Shown piece by piece: positions 1-11,903 of a DNA stretch of 64,000 nucleotides. Made by a program: the position numbers and the translations under genes. The notes beneath the pieces were generated by a model, which was given only the letters and a program-made list of their open reading frames with translations, was not told the origin of the DNA and did not search any database. Every line of letters starts with the position of its first letter. Within the stretch, counting starts at the first letter, position 1. This DNA is from JBNKVT01 sp050299335 (lineage in GTDB: Bacteria > Pseudomonadota > Alphaproteobacteria > Rhodobacterales > Rhodobacteraceae), in NCBI GenBank assembly GCA_050299335.1, contig JBNKVT010000018.1, positions 8,144 to 72,143 of the forward strand. Direction: 5' to 3'.

Positions 1-261
1 GGTATCGCGGGCAAGCCGGTCCGACAGGCCCTGACCGCGAAAATCGATGACCGCGCAATTGAGCCCCCGGTCACGCAGGCGTCCCGCCACCAGCCCGTAT
101 TTTTCGATATATTCGGCCCGTCCGGGCAGGATCAGCACCGTGCCGCGCGACTGCCCGCCCCAGATAGCGATCCTGAGCCGCACCCCGTCCGAGGCCCGGA
201 CCCAGAAGGCGCGACCGCCCTCCGGGGCACCGGCGAGGTCGGAATGGAGCGGGGCTTCCAT
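1..261 (-). CDS. alpha/beta hydrolase, lysophospholipase-like (N-terminal part)
   Basis: Only the first 87 codons lie in the window; the gene continues past position 1. The visible N-terminus contains G-T-V-L-I-L-P-G-R-T-E-Y followed by a D-F-R-G-Q-G stretch. This is the oxyanion-strand and early-turn pattern of the monoacylglycerol lipase/PldB-type alpha/beta hydrolases, which cleave acyl chains from lipids. The catalytic serine elbow, aspartate and histidine would lie outside. The start ATG is 3 bases after the stop of the SCP2-domain gene, so the two are probably one operon. The family is fairly sure; the substrate cannot be read from this fragment. Confidence 0.75.
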   Translation of the reverse strand, partial: MEAPLHSDLAGAPEGGRAFWVRASDGVRLRIAIWGGQSRGTVLILPGRAEYIEKYGLVAGRLRDRGLNCAVIDFRGQGLSDRLARDT

Positions 262-264
262 GGA

Positions 265-555
265 TCAGCTCAGGACCGAATTCAGCTGCATTGCCATGCC
301 CATGTTGCCTTCGACCTTCAGGCGCTGCGAGGCAAAGGCCGACATGGCGTCAAGCTGTCCGGCCAGAAGCTCCTGAAAGGTTTCGGCATCCGCGGTCAGG
401 GTGACATCCGCGTCCGCATCGCTGGCCTCGGCGCCGTTTTCGTCGATCCGGACCGATCCCTCGCCCTCGATCACGAATTTGGCCGATCCGTCCAGTCCGC
501 CCCCGCCCAGCTTTTCGTTCAGCGCGGCGACGGCGGCGTCGATGATATCGCTCAT
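265..555 (-). CDS. SCP2 sterol-binding domain protein
   Basis: A 96-residue single-domain protein of the SCP2 (sterol carrier protein 2) fold, which binds lipids or acyl groups in a hydrophobic pocket. Typical features are the F-V-I-E-G-E-G-S-V strand, the D-V-T-L-T-A-D-A-E-T-F segment and the amphipathic C-terminal helix G-N-M-G-M-A-M-Q-L. I chose the start at M-S-D-I-I-D. An upstream in-frame ATG at 597 would add 14 mostly basic residues and is unlikely. It precedes the lysophospholipase-like gene by 3 bases, which suggests a shared role in lipid handling. No signal peptide, so presumably cytoplasmic. Confidence 0.85.
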   Translation of the reverse strand: MSDIIDAAVAALNEKLGGGGLDGSAKFVIEGEGSVRIDENGAEASDADADVTLTADAETFQELLAGQLDAMSAFASQRLKVEGNMGMAMQLNSVLS

Positions 556-651
556 GTCTCGTTTCCTTTTCTTGCGCCCCCGCCTTCGGGGGACCATAAT
601 GTGATGGACCGGTCGTCGCTTTCGCGCCGGTTCGATGCTACTCTATGATCT

Positions 652-1239
652 ATGAATGAAATGAAAAAGACATTGCTCGGACTTGCCGTCGCGTCAGGGT
701 TGCTGGCGGGGCTGGCCCCCATCGTTGCCATCGCGCAGCCGGTCAGCCTGATCGAGGACCGTGAGGCCAAGATCGACGAGCTGTTCGTGCAGCTTGCCGA
801 TCCCGAAACGGTCAACCCGGCCCGGGTCGCCAACCGGATCATGTTCTTCTGGTCGCAATCGGGCTCGGCCAGCGCCGATCTCTTGCTCGAGCGGGGCCGC
901 GAGGCGCTGGACGCGGACGATTACGTGCTGGCCATCGAGCATCTGACCGCGCTCACCGACCATGCGCCGGATTTTGCCGAAGGCTGGAACGCCCGGGCGA
1001 CGGCGTTTTATCTCGCCGATGAATACGGGCTGGCGCTGCATGACATTCAGATCGCATTGTCGCTGAACCCGCGCCATTTCGGGGCGATGTCGGGACTGGC
1101 GCTGATATTGGAGGAACTGGGCGATGAGGAAAACGCGCTGAAGGTCTGGCGCGAGGTGGAATTGCTCCACCCGCGGATGGAAAATCTTGATCAGGCTCTG
1201 GAACGCCTGCAAAACGCCACTCTGGGCCGTACGCTCTAA
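652..1239 (+). CDS. secreted tetratricopeptide repeat protein
   Basis: A 195-residue exported protein. The N-terminus is a signal peptide (M-K-K, a hydrophobic run, cleavage near A-I-A-Q at about residue 29). Residues 80-180 hold about three TPR units: A-L-D-A-D-D-Y-V-L-A-I-E-H-L, then A-W-N-A-R-A-type and Y-G-L-A-L-H-D-I-Q-I-A-L-S-L-N-P, then N-A-L-K-V-W. TPRs mediate protein-protein contacts, so this is probably a periplasmic scaffold of unknown partner. The start could also be the ATG at 661 (M-K-K). It is transcribed away from the SCP2 gene and sits 15 bases before the helicase gene. Confidence 0.8.
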   Translation: MNEMKKTLLGLAVASGLLAGLAPIVAIAQPVSLIEDREAKIDELFVQLADPETVNPARVANRIMFFWSQSGSASADLLLERGREALDADDYVLAIEHLTALTDHAPDFAEGWNARATAFYLADEYGLALHDIQIALSLNPRHFGAMSGLALILEELGDEENALKVWREVELLHPRMENLDQALERLQNATLGRTL

Positions 1240-1254
1240 ATCAGGCGAGCTTCC

Positions 1255-4178
<2,924 letters not shown>

Positions 4179-4182
<4 letters not shown>

Positions 4183-4550
4183 GCGACAGCCTGCGCGTCG
4201 ACAAGTGGCTGTGGCAGGCGCGGTTCTTCAAGACCCGGACGCTGGCGGCTAAGATTGTCACCTCGGGGGCGGTCCGGGTGAACGGCAACCGGATCGCGAA
4301 AGCTTCGGCCTCGGTGAAACCCGAGGATACCCTGACCTTCCCGCAGGGCGACCGGATCAAGGTGGTGCGCATTGTCGAATTGGGGACGCGGCGCGGGCCT
4401 GCCCCGGAGGCGCAGGCGCTCTATGAGGACCTGACACCGCCCGAGCCGCCCCGGAAATTGCCGGGCAAGGCCCCCGGTTTCGAGGGCAAGGGGCGGCCGA
4501 CCAAAAAGGACCGGCGCGCCTGGGAGTCAAATCGCGGTGTAGGCTCTTGA
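4179..4550 (+). CDS. S4-domain RNA-binding protein (HslR-like)
   Basis: 123 residues with an N-terminal S4 RNA-binding domain: L-R-V-D-K-W-L-W-Q-A-R-F-F-K-T-R and then G-A-V-R-V-N-G. This is the arrangement of heat-shock protein HslR (Hsp15), which in E. coli rescues 50S subunits carrying nascent chain. The C-terminal 45 residues are basic and proline-rich. The start is GTG and overlaps the helicase stop by 4 bases, so the two are translationally coupled. A helicase and an RNA-binding protein together suggest a shared RNA or ribosome function (inference). Confidence 0.85.
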
Positions 4551-4672
4551 AACCCGCCGTTTCATGGTGCAGGTAAGCGCCCTGAAGCGATGGCGAGGAA
4601 ATCGGTTCCGATTTCCGGCTCGGACATAGCGTTGAGTCAGAATGCCTGAGAAATTTGGTTGGATAAGCACCC

Positions 4673-5011
4673 GTGACCTATATCGTGAACGACGCCTGCA
4701 TCAATTGCAAATACACCGACTGCGTCGAAGTCTGCCCCGTGGATTGCTTCTATGAGGGCGAAAACATGCTCGTCATCCATCCCGATGAATGCATCGATTG
4801 CGGCGTCTGCGAACCCGAATGCCCCGCCGATGCCATCCGCCCGGATACCGAGCCCGGAACCGAGGAATGGGTCGAATTTAATCGAAAATATTCAGAGCTT
4901 TGGCCGGTGATCGTCACCAAGAAGGATCAATTGCCTGATGCCGAGAAACATGATGGCGAGACCGGGAAACTGGAGAAATATTTCTCCGAAAAACCCGGCG
5001 AGGGCGGATGA
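4673..5011 (+). CDS. fdxA: 7Fe ferredoxin FdxA
   Basis: 112 residues, the usual length for FdxA. It has two cysteine clusters, C-I-N-C-K-Y-T-D-C-V-E-V-C-P near the N-terminus and C-I-D-C-G-V-C-E-P-E-C-P near residue 45. These ligate a [3Fe-4S] and a [4Fe-4S] cluster as in Azotobacter-type 7Fe ferredoxins. It is a cytoplasmic electron carrier. It begins with GTG (Val-rich N-terminus T-Y-I-V-N-D-A-C typical of the family) 122 bases after the S4 gene, so it may have its own promoter. Confidence 0.95.
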   Translation: MTYIVNDACINCKYTDCVEVCPVDCFYEGENMLVIHPDECIDCGVCEPECPADAIRPDTEPGTEEWVEFNRKYSELWPVIVTKKDQLPDAEKHDGETGKLEKYFSEKPGEGG

Positions 5012-5310
5012 GGGCGGCTTCGGCGCCGATTTGGCGGCCAAAACCCCGCCCGCCTTCGAAGTTTTCATAAAATTGTAACAGTCAGCTCTGGTGACCCTTT
5101 AAAACGGGCTGAATTTCTGCTATATGTTAGCGCGTACAAGGACGGACTGGGGACACCCTGACCAATCCCGGAAAGGGTGAGTGTGCCGCCGCAGCAAGAC
5201 ATGACCACGGCCTGAGGGCGTCTCGAATGGCGTCTTGGGGCAGTGGTTTGATGTCGCGGCAAGGGTGCGTAAGGGGTCGTGCCGTCGCCAGACAAGGAAG
5301 TAAAGTTCAG
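5012..5310. other. fdxA-carD intergenic leader
   Basis: 299 bases between fdxA and carD. It becomes AT-richer around 5065-5130, including an ATAAAATTGTAACA stretch and a TATATG hexamer, so the carD promoter is most likely there, although no clean -35/-10 pair stands out. The remaining roughly 170 bases before the carD start form a GC-rich leader without a convincing gene. Confidence 0.4.
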
Positions 5311-5826
5311 ATGAGCAAGACCAAGAACAAGGCGGAATTCAAGGCGAACGATTTCGTGGTCTACCCCGCCCACGGTGTCGGCAAGATCATCTCGATCGAC
5401 GAGGATGAGGTTGCGGGCATCAGACTCGAGATGTTTGTGATCTCATTCGAAAAGGACAAGATGACGCTGCGGGTGCCGACCAACAAGGCCTCCTCCGTCG
5501 GCATGCGCTCGCTGTCGTCCCCCAATGTCGTTGGCAAGGCGATGGAGACGCTGAAAGGCCGGGCACGGGTGAAGCGCGCCATGTGGTCGCGCCGGGCGCA
5601 GGAATATGAACAGAAGATCAATTCCGGCGACCTGATCTCGATTGCCGAGGTGGTCCGCGACCTGCACCGCAATGACGACCAGCGCGAACAGTCCTATTCC
5701 GAGCGCCAGCTCTACGAGGCGGCGCTCGAACGGCTGTCGCGCGAGGTTGCGGCTGTCGACGGGATCGAGGAATTCTTGGCCCAGCAGAAGATCGGCGAAG
5801 TGCTGGACGCCCGCGCGGCGGCCTGA
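5311..5826 (+). CDS. carD: CarD family transcriptional regulator
   Basis: 171 residues. The N-terminal RNA-polymerase interaction domain has the signature D-F-V-V-Y-P-A-H-G-V-G-K-I, and the C-terminal part is helical with many basic residues. CarD proteins bind the RNA polymerase beta subunit and stabilise open promoter complexes; in Rhodobacter sphaeroides CarD activates many promoters lacking the last -10 T. I chose the ATG at 5311 because it follows an AAGGAAGTAAAG-like ribosome site and fits family length. An upstream in-frame ATG at 5227 would add 28 unconserved-looking residues. A strong terminator follows. Confidence 0.93.
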   Translation: MSKTKNKAEFKANDFVVYPAHGVGKIISIDEDEVAGIRLEMFVISFEKDKMTLRVPTNKASSVGMRSLSSPNVVGKAMETLKGRARVKRAMWSRRAQEYEQKINSGDLISIAEVVRDLHRNDDQREQSYSERQLYEAALERLSREVAAVDGIEEFLAQQKIGEVLDARAAA

Positions 5827-5851
5827 ATCTTCTCCCACTGCCGGAAATAAG

Positions 5852-5880
5852 AAACGGGCCCCTTGAGGCCCGTTTTTTTA
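5852..5880. terminator. intrinsic terminator between carD and rne
   Basis: A perfect 9-base-pair stem (AAACGGGCC with GGCCCGTTT, loop CCTTGA) runs into a seven-T stretch on the plus strand. It closes the carD unit and lies 46 bases before the end of the convergent rne gene. The A-rich left side gives weaker termination for the minus strand. Confidence 0.9.
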
Positions 5881-5925
5881 TTGCTTGAGGCGATGCCGTC
5901 ACCCCGCCGATGGGTCGTCTTCCGC

Positions 5926-8625
5926 TCAGTTGCCGATGGCGCGCGACCACCAGCCGCGGCGTTTCGGGGCCTCCGCGTCGTCCTGGGGCTCGGCCGAGGC
6001 ATCGGTGGCCACTTCGGCGGGTGCGGCCTTGGCCTTGTCGATAGTCTCCTGTGCCGAGGCCCGGACCCGGGGTTTTCGGGTCGGTTGCGAGGTGGCTTCG
6101 GGCTGAGGCGCGGTTGCCGGGGCAGGGTCGGAGGACGGTTCGGCATCCGACACTGCGGACGCGGCCGGAGCAGCCTGCATTGCAGGTTCGGCCTGAGCTG
6201 CTGTCTCCTTATCGGTAGCCTGGTCGCTCGCTTCGTTCCCTTCGTCACGTTCCGAAGCCGCTGCTTCCTTGGCCTTGCCGGAAGAGCGCGTGCGGGTTCT
6301 GGGTTTTTGGGCGGGCCTGTCGTTGCTGTCTTCGGCCTCAGTTTCAGCCCCAGATTCGGCTTCAGACCGTGTTGCGTCGCGGTTGGTGTCCGCGTCAGCA
6401 GGTTTCTGCGACGCACCCTGGGCCTTGTCGCTGCCGCCGGACCGGTCGTCGCCACTTTCCTGGGGCGCCCCATCCTCGTCGCCGCGGCGGCCACTGCGGC
6501 GGCGGCGGCGGCGGCGGCGTTTGCGGGGCTGGTCCTCGCCATCGTTCCCATCGGAGGTTTCGGCGGTGGCAGGGGATTCGCCGTCTTCGTCCTCATCATC
6601 CTCCAGCGTCACGGAGGAGGCCGACACCGCGTTGAGCGCCTCGGCTTCGGGCACGATGCGGCTGGCGGTCTTGAAGCGCTCCAGGCGATAGTCGGGGCTG
6701 ATGAGGGCCGGGTCGCCCTCGATCCGGACCGACAGGCCGAAGCGGGCTTCGATCATGGCGATATGCTCGCGCTTCTGGTTCAGAAGATAGTTGGCGATCT
6801 GGTAGGGCACCGTCACCAGCACCTCGCGCGAGCGCTTGCGCACGCCTTCCTCTTCCAGCTCGCGCATAATCGCCAGCGCCAAACTGTCCGCCGAGCGGGT
6901 CCGCCCGGTGCCGTGGCAATGGGGGCAGGGGGCGGTGGTCGCCTCCAGCATGCCGGGGCGCAGGCGCTGGCGCGACATCTCAAGAAGGCCGAAATTCGAG
7001 ATACGGCCCACCTGGATACGGGCGCGGTCGTTTTTCAGCCGGTCCTTGAGGCGGCGTTCGACGGCCATGTTGTTCTTGCGCTCGTCCATGTCGATGAAAT
7101 CGATGACGATCAGCCCCGCAAGGTCGCGCAGGCGGGCCTGACGGGCGACCTCCTCGGCGGCCTCGAGATTGGTCTTGAGCGCGGTGTCCTCGATCGACTG
7201 TTCCTTGGTCGCCCGGCCCGAGTTCACGTCCACGGCGACCAGCGCCTCGGTGACGTCGATGACGATATAGCCGCCGGATTTCAGTTGCACCGTGGGGTTG
7301 AACATCGCCGAGAGATAATTTTCGACCTGATAGCGCGAGAACAGCGGCTGCGGGTCGGCATAGAGCTTCACGTTCTTCGCATGCGAAGGCATGAGCATCT
7401 TCATGTAGTCCTTGGCCTCGCGGTAGCCGCGTTCGCCATCGACGAAGATCTCGTCGATTTCCTTCGAATAGAGGTCGCGGATGGTACGCTTGATCAGGCT
7501 GCCTTCCTCGTAGATCGGGGCGGGGGCGATGGACTTCATGGTGAGGTCCTTGATCTGCTCCCACTGGCGGAGCAGGAATTCGTAGTCGCGCTTGATCTCG
7601 GATTTGGTCCGCTGCGCCCCAGCGGTGCGCACGATCAGCCCGGCGCCTTCGGGCACCATGATCTCGCCGGCGATTTCCTTGAGCTTCTTGCGGTCGGCGG
7701 CGTTGGTGATCTTGCGGGAGATGCCGCCGCCCCGGGCGGTATTGGGCATCAGGACACAGTAGCGGCCGGCGAGGCTGAGATAGGTGGTCAGGGCGGCCCC
7801 CTTGTTGCCGCGCTCTTCCTTGACGACCTGCACCAGCAGGATCTGGCGGACCTTGATGACCTCCTGGATCTTGTATTTGCGAAGACGCGGCTTGCGGCGG
7901 ACGATTTCTTCCTTCTCGGCCTCGGCGCCGAGGGTTTCGACATCGTCTTCCTCGCCATCGGGTCCGGCTTCGACCTCGGAATCGGCCTGGTCCTCGGTCT
8001 GGCCATCATCATCGGCGACAGGGGCCTCGTCGTCGTCGGACGGTTCCTCGGCGACCCGGATGTCCACCTCGCCAGAGGCGGCGTTTGCCGGTGGCACATC
8101 CTTCAGGGCGTTTTCTGGCAAATCTTCCAGAAGGCCGGTCTCGTCCTCGGTCTCGATATCGGTGACGTCGTCGAGATTGCCTGACTCCTGGCCTTTCACC
8201 GCATCCCTGCCCGAAGGCGCGCCATCGCTGGCGGCTTTCGAACGCGAGCGCGACCGGGAACGGGATTTCGAACTGGATTTCGAACTGGATTTCTGGCCGG
8301 ATCTGGATTTTTCCGCCTCCTCCTGCATCCGCTTTTCGTACTCCGCCTCTTCGGCGAGCAGGGCTTCGCGGTCGGCAGTGGGGATCTGGTAATAGTCGGG
8401 ATGGATTTCCGAGAAGGCCAGGAAACCGTGCCGGTTGCCGCCGTATTCGACAAAGGCGGCCTGCAGCGAGGGTTCGACCCGCGTGACCTTGGCGAGATAG
8501 ATATTCCCGGCTAGCTGGCGCTTGTTGAGCGATTCAAAGTCGAATTCCTCGACCTTGTTTCCGTCGACGACCACGACCCGGGTTTCCTCCGCATGGGTCG
8601 CGTCGATGAGCATTTTCTTGGGCAT
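5926..8625 (-). CDS. rne: ribonuclease E/G
   Basis: 899 residues. The N-terminus (M-L-I-D-A-T-H-A-E-E-T-R-V) starts the S1 domain, which is split by an insertion at about residues 75-245. That insertion carries a K-S-S-S/R-S-R-S repeat (112-130) and long acidic runs. The DNase I-like catalytic domain follows, with D-V-N-S-G-R at 466-471 and D509 in V-I-D-F-I-D-M-D. The Zn-link is C-P-H-C at 567-570. The C-terminal 250 residues are low-complexity and Arg/acid-rich (a run of eight arginines), as in degradosome scaffolds. It is the main endonuclease of mRNA decay and rRNA/tRNA maturation. Confidence 0.96.
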   Translation of the reverse strand: MPKKMLIDATHAEETRVVVVDGNKVEEFDFESLNKRQLAGNIYLAKVTRVEPSLQAAFVEYGGNRHGFLAFSEIHPDYYQIPTADREALLAEEAEYEKRMQEEAEKSRSGQKSSSKSSSKSRSRSRSRSKAASDGAPSGRDAVKGQESGNLDDVTDIETEDETGLLEDLPENALKDVPPANAASGEVDIRVAEEPSDDDEAPVADDDGQTEDQADSEVEAGPDGEEDDVETLGAEAEKEEIVRRKPRLRKYKIQEVIKVRQILLVQVVKEERGNKGAALTTYLSLAGRYCVLMPNTARGGGISRKITNAADRKKLKEIAGEIMVPEGAGLIVRTAGAQRTKSEIKRDYEFLLRQWEQIKDLTMKSIAPAPIYEEGSLIKRTIRDLYSKEIDEIFVDGERGYREAKDYMKMLMPSHAKNVKLYADPQPLFSRYQVENYLSAMFNPTVQLKSGGYIVIDVTEALVAVDVNSGRATKEQSIEDTALKTNLEAAEEVARQARLRDLAGLIVIDFIDMDERKNNMAVERRLKDRLKNDRARIQVGRISNFGLLEMSRQRLRPGMLEATTAPCPHCHGTGRTRSADSLALAIMRELEEEGVRKRSREVLVTVPYQIANYLLNQKREHIAMIEARFGLSVRIEGDPALISPDYRLERFKTASRIVPEAEALNAVSASSVTLEDDEDEDGESPATAETSDGNDGEDQPRKRRRRRRRRSGRRGDEDGAPQESGDDRSGGSDKAQGASQKPADADTNRDATRSEAESGAETEAEDSNDRPAQKPRTRTRSSGKAKEAAASERDEGNEASDQATDKETAAQAEPAMQAAPAASAVSDAEPSSDPAPATAPQPEATSQPTRKPRVRASAQETIDKAKAAPAEVATDASAEPQDDAEAPKRRGWWSRAIGN

Positions 8626-9255
8626 GTATACTTTCTGAACGCGCCGGGCGGCGCCGATCCTTGCAGACGGGCGGGGTATCGGGGCGTCACATTTCGGGCA
8701 ATTTGGCGCGGACAGGCCATGGCTCGTCGGCGGATTGCCGCCGGCGTCACCAATATTCCTGCACTGTCGTCGCGTTGCATCGCGGTTCTGTCTCCAGCAC
8801 CGGGCCGTGAGGACGGTGCCAAATTATGTCCCGGCCAGAGCCGGGAATTCGGGTGGTGCGAGGGCACCTGTCGCTATATGCCGGTGTCTCCAAAGGCGGT
8901 TTTCCGCCTTCGCGAGCCGCCCGACGGGCGACTATTCAATGGGCAGGTCCCGGGGAAAATCAGCCGGGGCCACTTTGGCTAGAATACGCGTTCCCGGGGT
9001 GGAAACACAATCGCTTTTTAGTCTGCCTTCAAGGTGGTAACGATTTGGTAAAGATCAGGACACCGCGCAGCGGTGGCCGGGGCGAGGTGCTGGAGCGGGC
9101 CCACAGAGATCGCCAGCATGGTTTGTCCGCGTCGTGATGCCTGTCAGGCTTCGGGAGGCGTCGAATTACAAAACATTAAGTGATCTCTGGTTTCTTTCCC
9201 CTCGGGCGGCAGGCTGCTAAACTGCCGCGTCAGAGCAGAACGAAGGTGAGCGGCA
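8626..9255. promoter_or_regulatory. long rne leader / mrcA upstream region
   Basis: 630 bases without a convincing gene between divergent rne and mrcA. On the rne side there are three adjacent hairpins: AAGGCGG/CCGCCTT at about 8894-8909, CGCCC/GGGCG at about 8918-8930, and GGTCCCGG/CCGGGGCC at about 8945-8970. RNase E of E. coli controls its own mRNA through a structured 5' leader, so a comparable role is possible (inference). The mrcA-proximal 110 bases are AT-richer and probably hold its promoter. Related genomes commonly carry an amidase gene beside mrcA; none is here. Confidence 0.45.
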
Positions 9256-11805
9256 GTGAGCAAGGTGTTTCGCGGAGTCCTGAATTTCCTCGGTTTCCTC
9301 TTTGCCTGGGGCTCGATGGGGCTGCTTCTGGGCATCGGCATGCTGGCGGCGATATTCTACCTCTATGGCAAGGACTTGCCCGAACACGCCCAGCTGGCGC
9401 AATACGCGCCGCCCACCTTGTCGCGCATCTATTCGGGACGCGGTGAATTGATGGACGAATTCGCGACCGAACGGCGCATGTACACGCCCATCGACGAGAT
9501 TCCGGATGTGGTGAAATACGCCTTCATCTCGGCCGAGGATAAGAATTTCTACCACCACCGGGGGTTCGATCCGCGTGGCATGGCGGCGGCGGCCTATCAG
9601 GCGATGAAGGGCAACGGGCTGCGCGGGGCGTCGACGATCACCCAGCAGGTGATGAAGAACTTCCTTTTGACCTCCGACCGTTCGGCGGTCCGCAAGATCA
9701 AGGAGATCATCCTGGCCACCCGGCTGGAGGCGACCCTGTCGAAGGACGAGATCCTCGGGCTCTATCTCAACGAGATATTCCTCGGACAGAATTCCTACGG
9801 GGTGACGGCGGCGGCGCAGTCCTATTTCGCCAAGTCTCTGGAGGAACTGACCGTCGGCGAGGCCGCCTATCTAGCTGCCCTGCCGAAGGCGCCGTCGAAC
9901 CGGCATCCGGTCCGTCAAAAAGAGGCGGCGATCTTCTGGCGCAACAACACCCTGCGCGAGATGTGGGAAAACGGCTATATCACCAGGGAGATTTATGAAC
10001 GCGAAGCGGCAGCCGACCTGCTGACGGTGCAGTCGGGCGATATCCTCTCGGCGCGGTCGCAATTACCGCCGCGCGATTATTTCACCGACGAGATCCGTCG
10101 GCAGCTGTCCGACAAGCTGGATGGCGGCGAGGAGGAGCTGTTTACCGGCGGCCTGACCATCCGCGCCACCGTCGATCCCGAGCTGCAGCAGGTCGCCGCC
10201 CAGGCGCTGCGCAACGGGCTGGAGAAATACGACCGCTCGCGCGGGGTCTATCTGGGTCCGCTGGCGGTGTTGCCCTTCGAAGTGATGGGCAACGACGACT
10301 GGCGCGAACCGCTGGCGGAAATGCAGCTGCCCCGCGATATCGAGGGCTGGCATCTGGCCGTGGTGCTGGAGGTCGGCGACAATTCGGCCCGGATCGGGGT
10401 CGAGGACGTGGCCGAGGACGCAGATGGGCATTACCTGACGCTGAAGGACGCTTCCTGGATCGCGCGCATCCGCTACGAGGAGCGCCCCTCGGGCAAGCCC
10501 CGGACCGCCGCCGATCTGTGGCAGGTCGGCGACGTGGTGCTGGTCATGCCGGTCGAGGAAGAGGGAGAGACCCGCTGGTCGCTGCGCCAGATCCCGGAAA
10601 TTCAGGGCGGGTTCATGGCGATGGACACCCAGACCGGCCGGGTGCTGGCGATGCAGGGCGGGTTCTCGTACCAGCATTCGGTGTTCAACCGGGCAACGCA
10701 GGCGACGCGCCAGCCCGGATCGGCCTTCAAGCCCTTCGTCTATGCCGCCGCGCTGGACAGCGGCTACACCCCGGCCTCGATCGTCGTCGACGCGCCGGTG
10801 CAGGTCGAGGCGGGGGGGCGTATCTGGCGGCCGACCAATTCGTCGAACCGGTTCTACGGCCCCGCCCCCCTGCGCACGGGCATCGAACAGTCGCGCAACC
10901 TGATGACGGTGCGCATCGCTCAGGATATCACCATGGAGCGGGTCGGCGCCTATGCTGAACGCTTCGGGGTCTATGACAATATGCCGCCCCTGTTGTCCTA
11001 TTCGTTGGGGGCCGGGGAGACGACGCTGTTCAAGATGGTCGCGGCCTACGGGATGTTCGCCAATGGCGGCAAGCGGGTCGAGCCGACGCTGGTCGACCGG
11101 GTGCAGGACCGCCATGGCAATACCATCTACCGCCACGATCAGCGCGGCTGCCGGGACTGTCAGACGGAAGACTTCGACGGCAAGCTGCCCTGGATCTGGG
11201 ACACTGCGAGCCAGGTGATGGACCCGGTGACCGCCTATCAACTGTCCTCGATGATGCAGGGCGTTGTCGATCGCGGCACGGCGGCCTCGACGGTGGGGGC
11301 GCATTTCGACGTGCCGATCTCGGGCAAGACCGGCACCACCAATGACAGCAAGGACGCGTGGTTCATCGGCTTCACCCCGAAAATCGTCGCCGGCTGCTAT
11401 ATCGGTTTCGACACGCCGCGCCCGATGGGCCAGGGGGCCTATGGAGGCACGCTCTGCGGGCCGGTCTTCACGGAATTCATGAAGGTCGCCCTGGAAAACC
11501 ACGGCTCGTTCAAGCGTCCGCAGCCGCCGGGCACGGTGATGGTCAAGATCGACCGCTATACCGGCCAGCGCCTGCCCAACGGTGCTTCGGGCCGCTCGGT
11601 GGTGGCCGAGCTGTTCCGGGCCGGCGAGGAACCGGCCGTGGGCGGATTCGGCAATTACATCGATGGCGGTTTCGCCATGGGCTCGGACCTGCCGCTTTAC
11701 GACCGCTCGGGCCGGCTGGTCGAGGAGGTGACCATCGACGGGCGCACGACCCAGGTGCCGACGGGGACGTCCTCGGGCGATCTGATCTCGAACGGCCTTT
11801 ACTGA
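9256..11805 (+). CDS. mrcA: penicillin-binding protein 1A
   Basis: 849 residues, a class A bifunctional peptidoglycan synthase. One N-terminal transmembrane helix (about 10-35) anchors it in the inner membrane. The glycosyltransferase domain has E-D-K-N-F-Y-H-H-R-G and G-A-S-T-I-T-Q-Q. The transpeptidase domain shows the three penicillin-binding motifs S-A-F-K, S-R-N and K-T-G-T. An OB-like insert lies between. The start is GTG, preceded by AAGGTGAG. prfB follows 98 bases downstream on the same strand. Confidence 0.95.
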   Translation: MSKVFRGVLNFLGFLFAWGSMGLLLGIGMLAAIFYLYGKDLPEHAQLAQYAPPTLSRIYSGRGELMDEFATERRMYTPIDEIPDVVKYAFISAEDKNFYHHRGFDPRGMAAAAYQAMKGNGLRGASTITQQVMKNFLLTSDRSAVRKIKEIILATRLEATLSKDEILGLYLNEIFLGQNSYGVTAAAQSYFAKSLEELTVGEAAYLAALPKAPSNRHPVRQKEAAIFWRNNTLREMWENGYITREIYEREAAADLLTVQSGDILSARSQLPPRDYFTDEIRRQLSDKLDGGEEELFTGGLTIRATVDPELQQVAAQALRNGLEKYDRSRGVYLGPLAVLPFEVMGNDDWREPLAEMQLPRDIEGWHLAVVLEVGDNSARIGVEDVAEDADGHYLTLKDASWIARIRYEERPSGKPRTAADLWQVGDVVLVMPVEEEGETRWSLRQIPEIQGGFMAMDTQTGRVLAMQGGFSYQHSVFNRATQATRQPGSAFKPFVYAAALDSGYTPASIVVDAPVQVEAGGRIWRPTNSSNRFYGPAPLRTGIEQSRNLMTVRIAQDITMERVGAYAERFGVYDNMPPLLSYSLGAGETTLFKMVAAYGMFANGGKRVEPTLVDRVQDRHGNTIYRHDQRGCRDCQTEDFDGKLPWIWDTASQVMDPVTAYQLSSMMQGVVDRGTAASTVGAHFDVPISGKTGTTNDSKDAWFIGFTPKIVAGCYIGFDTPRPMGQGAYGGTLCGPVFTEFMKVALENHGSFKRPQPPGTVMVKIDRYTGQRLPNGASGRSVVAELFRAGEEPAVGGFGNYIDGGFAMGSDLPLYDRSGRLVEEVTIDGRTTQVPTGTSSGDLISNGLY

Positions 11806-11903
11806 CCGGGACCAAGGCCTTATGTCTGCCGGCTGAACCGCTGCCGCGCCATGAGGCCGGTGCTTTTGCGCAGCAATATCAAGCCATTTCCGGAGCAGTC
11901 CCC

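Noticed and set aside
5863..8184. 773-codon plus-strand frame opposite rne
   Set aside because: Composition mirrors the rne coding strand; RNase E motifs on the other strand are unmistakable.
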